Below, in pieces: positions 15,329 to 22,628 of a stretch of 27,579 nucleotides of DNA. Made by a program: the position numbers and the translations under genes. A model generated the notes under the pieces. The model saw only the letters and a program-made list of their open reading frames with translations, was not told where the DNA came from and searched no databases. The number at the start of each line of letters is the position of its first letter. The first letter of the stretch is position 1. The stretch comes from a virus, in IMG/VR virus record IMGVR_UViG_3300033146_001838, positions 1 through 27,579 of that record. One strand, 5' to 3'.

Positions 15329-15495
15329 AAGTTTATGTTTGTAATAAGTGCAAAGATACCGGTGTAGTTGGGTGGCTAAAGAAACCATGTCCTGTTTGCG
15401 GTGGAAAAACAGAAGAGTACCGAAAAAAAAGGCATCCTATGCCTCGTGTACCAACCCCTCCCCCCCCTCCATCTAAGGAATGTGATAATGGATGA
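15325..15495 (+). CDS. Short zinc-ribbon protein with homopolymer runs
   Basis: This 56-residue protein has a classic CNKC...CPVC ribbon (MKVYVCNKCKDTG and KKPCPVCGG), a basic segment and a proline tail. It starts at an ATGA overlap. The gene contains A8 (15423-15430) and C8 (15470-15477), so single-base slippage could switch it off or change its tail. It overlaps the following gene by 8 nt. Function unknown. Confidence 0.7.
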   Translation: MKVYVCNKCKDTGVVGWLKKPCPVCGGKTEEYRKKRHPMPRVPTPPPPPSKECDNG

Positions 15496-15664
15496 TGATA
15501 TTTTGTATCTTTATTTTGTAAAGATCACGGATGGTAATACATTGGTTGCTCAGTTCTATGTTGTTGATATAGACCGTGCAAAGGCTAATGTGAGAGCAAG
15601 GTGTTTTTGTGATGGTATTGGATGCGTTGGTCTCATGTCGGTTGTATTCGTTGAGGCGTTGTAA
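15488..15664 (+). CDS. Short hypothetical protein
   Basis: This 58-residue, probably beta-rich protein (ILYLYFVKITDGNTLVAQFYVVDIDRAKANVRARCFCDGIG) starts at ATG 15488 with AAGGAA 8 nt upstream. Family not recognised. Its stop codon overlaps the -35 of a candidate promoter for the packaging module. Confidence 0.6.
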   Translation: MDDDILYLYFVKITDGNTLVAQFYVVDIDRAKANVRARCFCDGIGCVGLMSVVFVEAL

Positions 15665-15687
15665 TCAATTGTCCAAAAATATATAAT
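15659..15687 (+). promoter_or_regulatory. Candidate promoter of the packaging module
   Basis: TTGTAA (15659-15664), a 17-bp spacer and TATAAT (15682-15687). It is the best candidate in the 171-nt AT-rich gap before the terminase genes. No hairpin terminator is evident in that gap. Confidence 0.5.
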
Positions 15688-15835
15688 AGGGGTGATTTTA
15701 TTTATTTGAATAAACCAGCGTTTTTATGATTTATATTGCGTAAAGACGTTTTTTGTTGTGTTTAGGCGCATTATTATGATAATATGGTGACAAAAATAAG
15801 AAAAAGTTTGTATACAGTGAATTTACAGAGAAAAA

Positions 15836-16258
15836 ATGTCTAATCCAAAACCAAAGCTAAGTAATCTAAAGCCGTTCGTAAAAGGCGATGTGAGAATCAA
15901 TCGCAAGGGAAGACCGAAGTCTTTTGACGCGTGGAGAAAGTTAAATAAATCTATTCTTTCAGAAATCGCAACTGATTCTAAAACAGGGAAACCTGTGGTT
16001 ATAAAAACAACTCGTATTACTAAGGGGAGAGAGATAGAAGAAAGCCATTACGCAACAAACGCAGAAATGATTGTTAGGACGGCTATGAAAGATAAACGAT
16101 ACTCAAAAAATGTTGTTGAAGCTGCTTTTGGTAAATTGCCTCAGCAAGTCGATGTTACAAGTGGAGGAGAAATAATTAAGCAAACTGGGAACGATTTGAA
16201 TAGAAGTATGACCGCCCTTGCTGACGCATTGACACATTTAACGGAAGATAAGAAATAG
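15836..16258 (+). CDS. DUF5681-like protein, probable small terminase subunit
   Basis: This 140-residue protein opens with the motif KPFVKGDVRINRKGRPKSFDAWRKLN, which matches the DUF5681 signature (KPFxxGxxxNxxGRPKS). It ends with FGKLPQQVDVTSGGEI, typical of small-subunit-like proteins encoded just before large terminase genes. It lies 5 nt before the large terminase. By analogy it recognises phage DNA and directs packaging; this role is inferred from position and motif. The ATG has no strong ribosome site. Confidence 0.75.
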   Translation: MSNPKPKLSNLKPFVKGDVRINRKGRPKSFDAWRKLNKSILSEIATDSKTGKPVVIKTTRITKGREIEESHYATNAEMIVRTAMKDKRYSKNVVEAAFGKLPQQVDVTSGGEIIKQTGNDLNRSMTALADALTHLTEDKK

Positions 16259-16263
16259 TCAAT

Positions 16264-17739
16264 ATGGACATAGGAGAGTATCTTGATACTTTGTACCCCA
16301 GTGAAAAAGAATATCTTCGTCGCGTGCAAAAAGGTACTGCTAACTGGTATCCACAAAGTCGCCCTCAGTGGGAGGCTTTTTTGTCAAGAGCAGACGAAGT
16401 GTTTTACGGTGGGGCAGCCGGCGGAGGGAAGACCGATCTTCTTCTTGGAATGGCTTCTGAATGTCATAAAAGTTCTGTTCTGTTTCGGAGGGTTTATCCA
16501 AACCTGAAAGGGATGATGCGCCGTGCTAGAGAAATTATCGGAACACATGGTAAAGAAAATAAATCGGATAAGTCTTGGTCAATTGGAGACAGAACCATAG
16601 AATTTGGTTCTGTTCAGTATGAAAATGATAAAACAAACTGGCAAGGACGTCCTCATGATCTAAAAGGATTTGATGAGTTAGCAGAATATACAGAAAGCCA
16701 ATATGTATTTATTTGTGGATGGACGCGTACTGCTATCAAAGGTCAAAGAGTTAGGATTATCTCGACTGGCAATCCGCCTACATCAGAAAGTGGCAGTTGG
16801 ATAATCAAAAGGTGGTCGGCTTGGTTGGATCCTAATAATTCAAACCCTGCAAAAAGTGGAGAGATTCGCTGGTATGCGATGGTTGACGGCGAGGAAATAG
16901 AACAAGATAATGGTGATGCGTTCGAGTATAACGGTGAAACAATTGTACCGCGTAGCAGAACTTTTATTAGAGCATTACTTGAAGATAATCCTTATTTGGC
17001 AGACAATGGCGCGTATAAAGCTGTTCTACAGGCTCTTCCTGAGCCATTGCGGTCACAAATGTTGTTTGGAGATTTCTCGAAAACGTCAGAGGCACACCCG
17101 TTTCAGGTTATTCCTACGGATTGGGTAAAACTAGCACAACAAAGATGGATTGACAGAGAAAAACCAGACACACCACTTACATCAGTTGGTGTTGATCCAA
17201 ATAGGGGTGGTACAGATAATATGGGAATCGCGAAATTATATGATAATTATTTTGATGAAATAGAAAAATATAGCGGGGAAATAGTGAAAGATGGTGCTAT
17301 TGCGGCTGAATTGATAAGGCAGTCTTTAGGAAATACAAATGCTTTGATCGGCATTGACGTAATTGGAATAGGTTCGTCTGCATTTGATCATGCCAAAATA
17401 ATGTATACTAATAACATTGTTCCTATCAACGCATCAGCATCTTCTAGTTACAGAGATAGAAGTGGGCTATTGAAAATGAGGAATGTAAGGGCAGAATACT
17501 ATTGGCGTTTGAGAGATTCACTTGACCCTGAACTTGGTGATGATATTGCTCTTCCTCCGGGGAATGAAGTGATTGCGGATTTATGTGCCGCGAGGTATAA
17601 AGTAAGTGCCGCCGGTATTTTGATAGAAGAAAAATCTGAAATAAAAAAACGTCTTGGAAGAAGTCCAGACGTAGGAGATGCAATTATGCTTGCGTTACAA
17701 GCACAGTTTTCAGGTGATAGCGGACTTCAAATATATTAG
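16264..17739 (+). CDS. terL: Phage terminase large subunit
   Basis: This 491-residue protein has an N-terminal packaging ATPase with Walker A GGAAGGGKTD (49-58), Walker B-like KGFDELAE (134-141) and coupling motif STGNPP (167-172). The C-terminal nuclease has acidic residues Asp311 (GVDPNRGG), Asp365 (IGIDVIG) and the Asp pair in GRSPDVGDAIMLAL. It cuts concatemeric DNA and pumps it into the prohead. Length is normal and the gene is intact. Confidence 0.96.
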   Translation: MDIGEYLDTLYPSEKEYLRRVQKGTANWYPQSRPQWEAFLSRADEVFYGGAAGGGKTDLLLGMASECHKSSVLFRRVYPNLKGMMRRAREIIGTHGKENKSDKSWSIGDRTIEFGSVQYENDKTNWQGRPHDLKGFDELAEYTESQYVFICGWTRTAIKGQRVRIISTGNPPTSESGSWIIKRWSAWLDPNNSNPAKSGEIRWYAMVDGEEIEQDNGDAFEYNGETIVPRSRTFIRALLEDNPYLADNGAYKAVLQALPEPLRSQMLFGDFSKTSEAHPFQVIPTDWVKLAQQRWIDREKPDTPLTSVGVDPNRGGTDNMGIAKLYDNYFDEIEKYSGEIVKDGAIAAELIRQSLGNTNALIGIDVIGIGSSAFDHAKIMYTNNIVPINASASSSYRDRSGLLKMRNVRAEYYWRLRDSLDPELGDDIALPPGNEVIADLCAARYKVSAAGILIEEKSEIKKRLGRSPDVGDAIMLALQAQFSGDSGLQIY

Positions 17740-17748
17740 GAGTTACCT

Positions 17749-19167
17749 ATGAATTGGTTATCAAAAATCAGAGTACGGTTGGGTGTAGGAATCCTCCCGC
17801 CTGATGTAAAGGGTGTTGCTGTTAGATCATCGTCTGGTTCTTGGGGAGGTAGTGACACTCCAAAGGTGAAAACAAATTACACCGCGTTGGTAAAAGATGG
17901 ATGGCGGCGAAACGAACTAATCTATGCGTGTTCGTCAAAGAAAGCAAGGACGGCTAGTCAAGTTGCTTTGAAGGTTTATGACAAAAAGAATAACAAAGAA
18001 TTGCCTGATCACGATCTTAGGAAATTGATTAAGAATCCTAACCCTAAGATGACAGAATTTGATTTCTGGTCGAGTGTCTTTATCTTTCAGGATTTTGCTG
18101 GTAAAGCTGTTTACGAGAAGGTACGCTCTCGCTCCGGTAAAGTTGTGCAGTTGTGGCCAATGCGTCCAGATTGGGTAACAGAGAAAAAAGACGGTAACTA
18201 TACATACGGGGAAGGACAATATAATGCTATCTCGTTTAAGAGAGAAGATGTCTTAGTCTTTTCGTTGTGGGATCCTCTAGGACAATACAATGGATACCCC
18301 CCTGTTGCGGTTGCCGCAAGGGTAGGAGATATTGATAATTCGGTCACGGATTATATTCGCTTGCTTTTCAAAGAGGGTGGTGTTCCGCCCGGAATACTCA
18401 AGACCACTCAAGGAATCAATGAAGCAATAGCAACTAGAGCAAGAGAAATTTGGAAACAACAGTATGGGGGGTTTAATAACTGGCTCACACCAGCAGTTTT
18501 GGGTCATGATATGGAATATCAAAAAACCGGTCTTGGGTTGGATGATATGCAAATTGAATTACTGGACGAGAGAAACGAAACGCGTATTTGTATGGCGATG
18601 ATGGTTCCTCCAACAGTTGTTAGCGCAAGTATTGGATTAAAGCGGGCGATAATGTCAAACGCTCAAGAATTTCGCCGTGACTGGTGGCTGGATGATTTGA
18701 TCCCAATGTATAAGAACTTGAATGATACATTGTTGAATCAACTTGTCCCCGATTTTGGCGATACCATAGAAACACGGTGGGACTTTCATAACGTCCCTGC
18801 ACTTGCTATTTTAATTGAATCAAAGAGAAAATGGGCGTTGGAAGCCTTTTCGTCCGGTGCGATTACGCGAAACCAGTTCTACGCTGAGATTGGCATGGAT
18901 GAATTAGGTCCGGTCGGCGATGTGTATCTTGTCTCTGCACTGGCGGTTGAAGTACCAGCGGGGAAAGCGGGCATGGTCCAAAGCGTGTCGCTGTCCAAGT
19001 CTTTGCCCTCACCTGTTAGCGCAAAAGCAGAAGATCCGGAAGATATGGACGAGCGTCTTGAACACGAGGGAATTATTGCTGACGCAATGGGTAAATATCT
19101 TGATGGTCAATTAGAGCGTATTAAGTCACTTGTGGAAGCACAGGTGTCTCATAGACCGAAGGAGTAA
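17749..19167 (+). CDS. Phage portal protein (HK97-type)
   Basis: This 472-residue protein has portal hallmarks: NELIYACSSKKARTASQVALKVYD, LIKNPNPKMTEFDFW, PMRPDWV and LFKEGGVPPGILKT. These correspond to the wing and stem of HK97-type portals. It forms the dodecameric ring at the prohead vertex through which terminase packages DNA. TAGGAG precedes the ATG. The C-terminal ~60 residues are acidic, as is usual. Confidence 0.93.
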   Translation: MNWLSKIRVRLGVGILPPDVKGVAVRSSSGSWGGSDTPKVKTNYTALVKDGWRRNELIYACSSKKARTASQVALKVYDKKNNKELPDHDLRKLIKNPNPKMTEFDFWSSVFIFQDFAGKAVYEKVRSRSGKVVQLWPMRPDWVTEKKDGNYTYGEGQYNAISFKREDVLVFSLWDPLGQYNGYPPVAVAARVGDIDNSVTDYIRLLFKEGGVPPGILKTTQGINEAIATRAREIWKQQYGGFNNWLTPAVLGHDMEYQKTGLGLDDMQIELLDERNETRICMAMMVPPTVVSASIGLKRAIMSNAQEFRRDWWLDDLIPMYKNLNDTLLNQLVPDFGDTIETRWDFHNVPALAILIESKRKWALEAFSSGAITRNQFYAEIGMDELGPVGDVYLVSALAVEVPAGKAGMVQSVSLSKSLPSPVSAKAEDPEDMDERLEHEGIIADAMGKYLDGQLERIKSLVEAQVSHRPKE

Positions 19168-19169
19168 TT

Positions 19170-19721
19170 ATGCCTGTTGACGATATATTTTGGAATGAAG
19201 AAAGTCAAAAACTCTACGAAATACTGTTTCCGCTTATTTCCTCCGCGTCTTTAAGCGGGGCGAGAAATGCTTACGATGCTCTTGGCGGTGTTGCTGAATT
19301 AGGTGTAGCTTGGGATGTAGTAAATGACGATGTGATAAAGTGGGCAACCGCTCATACAATTGAGGTTGTTGCACAAGTTACAAAAACTAGCATGGCGGCG
19401 TTTGTGGAACACTTTGATAGTTGGCTTTTGTCCGGTGAGACAATGGATTCGTTGATCGAATTGCTCACTCCGTATTATGGTGTTGTACGCGCGGAAATGA
19501 TAGCGGTTACTGAAACAACTCGCGCTTTTGCGTTGGGCAATTTAGAGGCGTGGAAAAGTTCTGGTGTGGTATCTGGATGGAAATGGCGCACAGCGATGGA
19601 TGATATAGTATGTCCGATTTGTACAGAGAAAGAAAGAAATAATCCGTATGAATTTGGTGATGAAACCCCGCCTGCTCATGTCCGTTGCAGATGTAGTATG
19701 TCTCCGGTAATGAAAAAGTAA
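19170..19721 (+). CDS. MuF-like minor head protein
   Basis: This 183-residue protein has the Mu F/SPP1 gp7 C-terminal signature TETTRAFALGNLEAWKSSGVVSGWKWRTAMDD followed by CPICTEK...PPAHVRCRCSM. It is shorter than typical full MuF proteins (about 250-400 residues) but includes the conserved domain, and starts 3 nt after portal. Minor head proteins of this class enter with the portal and help head assembly. AAGGAG 5 nt before the ATG. Confidence 0.88.
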   Translation: MPVDDIFWNEESQKLYEILFPLISSASLSGARNAYDALGGVAELGVAWDVVNDDVIKWATAHTIEVVAQVTKTSMAAFVEHFDSWLLSGETMDSLIELLTPYYGVVRAEMIAVTETTRAFALGNLEAWKSSGVVSGWKWRTAMDDIVCPICTEKERNNPYEFGDETPPAHVRCRCSMSPVMKK

Positions 19722-19742
19722 TCAAATAACGCTCAAAATACA

Positions 19743-19806
19743 GTCGTCATCGTGTCACAAGTAGTCACAACGATTATACGAGCGTAACCTATACAATCTA
19801 CCCTAT
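19743..19806. repeat. Truncated module element E (GTCACAAG tandem)
   Basis: Right after the minor head gene is a copy of only the upstream part of the repeat modules: CGTCATCGTGTCACAAG, tandem sites GTCACAAG (19754-19761) and GTCACAAC (19764-19771), and ACCTATACAATCTACCCTAT (19787-19806). The terminator and promoter halves are absent; an open frame begins instead. Confidence 0.85.
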
Positions 19807-19836
19807 TTGTTCTATACAAAGCCCTACGGCGTTCTT

Positions 19837-20202
19837 ATGCTCAAAAAGTTTCTTAATTTCCCGTCCATCAGCGAAGTGGAAGGCGTTACACCCTCTGCTT
19901 CTCTTGGCGTTGGTTATCAAGCGCAGATTGTCGCAGTCAACAAGCGAACAGATCGAGAAATTACAAGACTTGTCCGGCGTGCCTTGCCCTTGGATAGAGA
20001 AGTCCCCGCAGGAACATTCAAACTCCGTTATATTCTTGGTGAGGGATATCCTCATGTGTCTATTGACGATGAGAGTGTGCTTCGGTTATTTGCGTCTCCG
20101 TTTCTGAATATGCGGGATCTCATCGCCTTGGAATGGGCTAAAGAATTGGACTTAAACAAGTTGCCTAAGTATCGCGTGGTGTTGGAGAAAATAACAGAAT
20201 GA
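19837..20202 (+). CDS. Hypothetical protein in the head region
   Basis: This 121-residue basic protein (ISEVEGVTPSASLGVG...RLVRRALPLDREVPAGTFKLRYILGEGYPHVSIDDESVLRLFASPF) has no recognised family. Neither ATG 19837 nor the in-frame TTG at 19807 has a Shine-Dalgarno sequence, and the frame begins right at truncated element E. It may therefore be a displaced gene without its normal start. It overlaps the next gene by ATGA, as expected for a head-neck operon member. Confidence 0.6.
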   Translation: MLKKFLNFPSISEVEGVTPSASLGVGYQAQIVAVNKRTDREITRLVRRALPLDREVPAGTFKLRYILGEGYPHVSIDDESVLRLFASPFLNMRDLIALEWAKELDLNKLPKYRVVLEKITE

Positions 20203-20630
20203 TAAAAATGGTTATCCTTGGCGTGAAAAAGGTTGCTAATGGTTTTGGTAAGGCTTCGATAGAAATGCCAAAGCAGATTGAGGCTTCGACTCTCGAATCT
20301 GTTTTGTACGTTCTCAGCGAGATGCCTCCGTATCCAGCACCTCCACCAAACTCCACCTACCAAAGAACTCTTTTGCTAGGAAGGTCCGTCTCTGGTTTAA
20401 TGGGTAAGGCACCATCAGCTTTGTCTCGTGTTGAAAACGCCTTCGGGTCTATACGCGGTATTGTTGGTACAAGAGTTAAACATGCGCCCTATGTAATAGA
20501 TGAAGATCGGCAAACTGGCATTCACAAGGGACGTTGGTTCACCCTGCAAGGCGTTGTTCGTGGATTACAGTCCGGTATTCGTGATATTTACGCCAAAGGT
20601 ATTAGTGCATTGTTAAAGAGAAGTTTTTGA
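20199..20630 (+). CDS. HK97 gp10-like head-tail neck protein
   Basis: This 143-residue protein has the segment MPPYPAPPPNSTYQRT, RVKHAPYVID and a C-terminal GIHKGRWFTLQGVV. I recall this layout in phage neck proteins of the HK97 gp10 type, which connect head and tail. It starts at an ATGA overlap (alternative ATG 20208). Its presence implies a tailed virion although no tail gene follows. Confidence 0.7.
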   Translation: MIKMVILGVKKVANGFGKASIEMPKQIEASTLESVLYVLSEMPPYPAPPPNSTYQRTLLLGRSVSGLMGKAPSALSRVENAFGSIRGIVGTRVKHAPYVIDEDRQTGIHKGRWFTLQGVVRGLQSGIRDIYAKGISALLKRSF

Positions 20631-20818
20631 TGTCAGAACCCAAGCCAGTGTATTTTGTTCGTGACAAGAATCCTTCTCCCTATGCAGAGGTCAGGTGCGC
20701 TTCTTGCAATAGGCTCCTGTTTAAGTTGAAAGGAACAGCATCTATTGAAATTGTTTGTCCGAGGTGCAAGATTGTAAATAAAATCTCTCTTGTAGTTACA
20801 GCAACGGACAAGAATTGA
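20630..20818 (+). CDS. Com-like zinc finger protein
   Basis: This 62-residue protein contains VRCASCNRLLFKLKGTASIEIVCPRCKIVNKI, the CxxC-x(n)-CPRCK.N arrangement of Mu Com family zinc fingers. Mu Com binds mom mRNA to open its translation start, but most family members lie in phage head/tail regions without a known target. ATG 20630 overlaps the preceding TGA. No mom gene is visible in the window. Confidence 0.75.
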   Translation: MSEPKPVYFVRDKNPSPYAEVRCASCNRLLFKLKGTASIEIVCPRCKIVNKISLVVTATDKN

Positions 20819-20837
20819 ATTGTTTGTTGAGTTTACG

Positions 20838-20870
20838 AAATCGCTGGTTTATACTGGCGATTTTGTTTTA
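20838..20870 (+). terminator. Terminator upstream of module D promoter
   Basis: AAATCGC (20838-20844) pairs with GCGATTT (20857-20863) and is followed by TGTTTTA. This hairpin replaces the CCCCT...AGGGG one of modules A-C while the flanking GTTTTAATC is kept, suggesting interchangeable terminator parts. Confidence 0.7.
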
Positions 20871-20964
20871 ATCTCCGATCCCTGAAACTCCCTCTTGACA
20901 CTATATATACCATGTGCTAGAATAGGGTACATTCAAAAACAAACCAAGTTACGAGGAGACAGTA
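20865..20964 (+). promoter_or_regulatory. Promoter half-module D
   Basis: The promoter and leader part is as in modules A and B: TTGACA 20895-20900, 17-bp spacer, TAGAAT 20918-20923, then AGGGTACATTCAAAAACAAA and GAGGAG before the ATG at 20965. The GTCACAAG tandem is not here; a lone copy of it (element E) sits about 1.1 kb upstream. Confidence 0.85.
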
Positions 20965-21195
20965 ATGGATAACCAACAGGTAGAAAAAGAATTAGAAACC
21001 GCGAAAAAAAATCTTGTAGAATTAAAAAAATCACTTGCTCTTTATGCTTCTCGGGTTTCTGTTACTCAAAGTAACAGAGATTATGATGCGTATAAAGTAG
21101 CGTTAGCGTATAAGCAGATAGCATCGGCAAAGGTTGATGCTGTTTCGTTAGAAATTGAATTGCTTGAAGACCTTATTTCGCATTTCGGAAAGTAA
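20965..21195 (+). CDS. Small coiled-coil protein
   Basis: This 76-residue protein is almost entirely helical (VEKELETAKKNLVELKKSLALYASRV...SAKVDAVSLEIELLEDLISHFGK) with heptad-like leucines, consistent with an antiparallel coiled coil. Expressed from half-module D with a strong ribosome site. It is the last gene before the cassette array. Function unknown. Confidence 0.72.
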   Translation: MDNQQVEKELETAKKNLVELKKSLALYASRVSVTQSNRDYDAYKVALAYKQIASAKVDAVSLEIELLEDLISHFGK

Positions 21196-21335
21196 TCATT
21201 GCAAAAATGTTTTTTGGAAAGTGGATTATCTTAATAACCAGTTGATGCAGAAAATGCACCAACTGGAAAGAATGCCGCAATATATTGAAAATTGGATATT
21301 ATGCGGCTTAAAAGTAGCTTAAAAACGAGTTAGGT
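21196..21335. other. Left junction of cassette array: hairpins and R'-like GTTAGGT
   Basis: The gap holds two hairpins, CCAGTTG...CAACTGG (about 21239-21268) and GCCGCA...TGCGGC (about 21275-21308), then GTTAGGT (21329-21335). GTTAGGT continues as GTCTAAATT, like the cassette boundary at 21599. It fits an R' box where a first cassette begins. A matching R'' and symmetrical stem could not be found, so it may be a degraded attC or a secondary insertion site. Confidence 0.45.
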
Positions 21336-21599
21336 GTCTAAATTGGAGAAGAAATTATGAGTAAAGAAGAAACTTTCAACCAGTGGCTAAAAACGGAAAT
21401 GCCAAATTTGCGTTCTGCAATGATGACAGAAAATGAAATGTTTGCATCGGCATTTAATGCAGGCTATCGGGCGCAACACCTAACCCCTGTTGTAGCTGAT
21501 TCGGCTAATGCTCCGCGTTTACATCGGTCAGAAGTAACTGAAATTTTCGAATGTCCAACGTGCGGTTCTATACTCACGCCGAACAGCTAAACTAATTCG
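21330..21599 (+). mobile_element. Integron-type gene cassette 1
   Basis: Bounded by R' boxes GTTAGGT (21329) and GTTAGGC (21599), with cleavage expected after each G. It holds one short gene (21357-21590) followed by attC at 21478-21605. The two boundaries share the sequence GTTAGGYRTCTAAATT, as expected from a common site family. Confidence 0.6.
21357..21590 (+). CDS. Cassette 1 protein, small, with CPTCG
   Basis: This 77-residue protein of unknown function has a helical N-terminus (FNQWLKTEMPNLRSAMMTENEMFASAFNAGYRAQ) and a single CPTCG near the C-terminus. TTGGAG lies 9 nt before the ATG. Its last third is encoded inside the attC site, so the cysteine tail may be partly a by-product of the recombination site. 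Confidence 0.6.
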   Translation: MSKEETFNQWLKTEMPNLRSAMMTENEMFASAFNAGYRAQHLTPVVADSANAPRLHRSEVTEIFECPTCGSILTPNS

Positions 21600-21605
21600 T
21601 TAGGC
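21478..21605 (+). other. attC site 2 (128 bp)
   Basis: R'' ACCTAAC (21478-21484) and R' GTTAGGC (21599-21605) are complementary at six bases. Between them AGCTG-A-TTCGGC (21494-21505) pairs with GCCGAACAGCT (21578-21588), leaving one extrahelical A in the left arm. Spacers are 9 and 10 nt, as in attC at 22083. The long variable loop lies within the coding region of cassette 1. Confidence 0.75.
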
Positions 21606-22170
21606 ATCTAAATTTAGTTCGAAGGAGAAAATATGTACGATAGCACAAAAGATACAAGCGACCACAAGAAAGCGGTTAAACACTTTATGTCCGTCGCAAT
21701 TCTCGAGCTGACACAAAGAGCAATCGTCCACGATGCAAGCAAATTAGAGTCACCAGAAAAAGAAATGTTTGATAAATACACTCCGTTGCTAAAAGACACA
21801 ACTTACGGCAGCGATGAGTATAAAAAATATCTCTCTGAAATGGGCGTTGCGCTGAAACATCACTACGAAAACAATACTCACCATCCAGAACATTTTGAAA
21901 ATGGTATTGCTGGCATGTCGCTATTAGATTTACTAGAAATGTTTTGCGATTGGCAAGCAGCATCTTTGCGCCACGCAGACGGCGACATTGTAGAGAGCAT
22001 AGAAATAAACCGCAAAAGATTCGGCATGTCTGACCAACTCCATCGTATCTTTTTGAATACATTAAAAGAGTTGTGGGGCAATGCCTAACATTAAATGCAC
22101 TTGACCTATGGCGGGCGCAGGCGTTTTTAGTCCGTAAATTATAACCGCCATAGGCAAGTGATTATCACCG
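21600..22170 (+). mobile_element. Integron-type gene cassette 2
   Basis: Runs from TTAGGC after the G at 21599 to the G at 22170. It holds the DUF5662 gene and the attC site 22083-22176. The gene's stop codon overlaps the R'' box (GCCTAAC), a compact layout usual in cassettes. Confidence 0.75.
21633..22088 (+). CDS. DUF5662-like protein
   Basis: This 151-residue protein has the DUF5662 signature: IVHDASKLESPEKEMFDKYTP, ALKHHYENNTHHPEHFENGI and MSLLDLLEMFCDWQAASLRH. The conserved His/Asp residues suggest an HD-like metal-dependent fold. The family is found in phages and integron cassettes; its substrate is not known to me. GAAGGAG sits 6 nt before the ATG. The reading frame ends in GGCAATGCCTAA, merging into attC. 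Confidence 0.82.
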   Translation: MYDSTKDTSDHKKAVKHFMSVAILELTQRAIVHDASKLESPEKEMFDKYTPLLKDTTYGSDEYKKYLSEMGVALKHHYENNTHHPEHFENGIAGMSLLDLLEMFCDWQAASLRHADGDIVESIEINRKRFGMSDQLHRIFLNTLKELWGNA

Positions 22171-22176
22171 TTAGGC
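22083..22176 (+). other. attC site 3 (94 bp)
   Basis: R'' GCCTAAC (22083-22089) is perfectly complementary to R' GTTAGGC (22170-22176). The stem is CACTTG-A-CCTATGGCGG with CCGCCATAGGCAAGTG, 16 pairs with one extrahelical A in the left arm, and an asymmetric ~30-nt terminal loop. These are the hallmarks of an integron attC site folded as a single-stranded hairpin. Spacers between R boxes and stem are 8-9 nt. Confidence 0.92.
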
Positions 22177-22202
22177 ATCTTCTTTCTCGGACGAGTTCTG
22201 AA

Positions 22203-22278
22203 ATTGGTCTACCAATCCCTTGACTTTGTGCGTACAATCTGCTATAATGTAGGTAGATGAGTGAGACAAACTCACTCA
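22203..22278 (+). promoter_or_regulatory. Cassette 3 promoter with operator-like site and 5' hairpin
   Basis: TTGACT (22220-22225), 17-bp spacer, TG-C then TATAAT (22243-22248): a near-consensus extended -10 promoter. The inverted repeat ATTGGT-CT-ACCAAT (22203-22216) abuts the -35, a possible operator. The transcript would start with the hairpin TGAGTGAG-ACAAA-CTCACTCA (22258-22278), which could protect its 5' end. CAGGAG follows before ATG 22298. Confidence 0.8.
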
Positions 22279-22297
22279 CGAAATCAGGAGAAACAAA

Positions 22298-22624
22298 ATG
22301 AACGCAAAAATCGAAGCCAGAATAAACGAACTAGAAAAAATGACAGAACTCCCCGCAGACGAAAACGCAAAAGTTTACGATGGCATAAAACACGCGGTCA
22401 CGGTAATTGAAGACGCGCTGCTAAAAATGAAATCCGCAGGTGTTCCCGCATCAAAAGCAATGTTCGAAGCACCTGAATTTTTTCGCTCAATCGTAAGAAA
22501 GCAATGGGGAGGCGACACCGTAAGTTTTGTAAACGAGAAAGGTCACGGACAAGTTACTCTTAATGCTACCTTTGGCGATTTACCAAGTATGGTACGCGAT
22601 TTAGCCGAAGAAACATTGAGCTAA
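22298..22624 (+). CDS. Cassette 3 first gene, hypothetical
   Basis: This 108-residue helical protein (ARINELEKMTELPADENAKVYDGIKHAVTVIEDALLKMK...FFRSIVRKQWGGDTVSFVNEKGHG) has no recognised family. It has its own strong promoter and ribosome site (CAGGAG). Pairing with a small downstream gene 4 nt later invites comparison with toxin-antitoxin cassettes, but no known family was identified, so this stays a hypothesis. Confidence 0.72.
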   Translation: MNAKIEARINELEKMTELPADENAKVYDGIKHAVTVIEDALLKMKSAGVPASKAMFEAPEFFRSIVRKQWGGDTVSFVNEKGHGQVTLNATFGDLPSMVRDLAEETLS

Positions 22625-22628
22625 TAAA

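Noticed and set aside
20630-20818. Com as part of a Com/Mom DNA-modification pair
   Set aside because: No mom-like gene is present, and Com-like fingers are frequent in phage head regions without mom.
21585-21605. Very short attC GCTAAAC-N6-GTTAGGC
   Set aside because: Looked like a 20-bp site at first, but the longer site with R'' at 21478 has a real stem with an extrahelical base and explains the sequence better.
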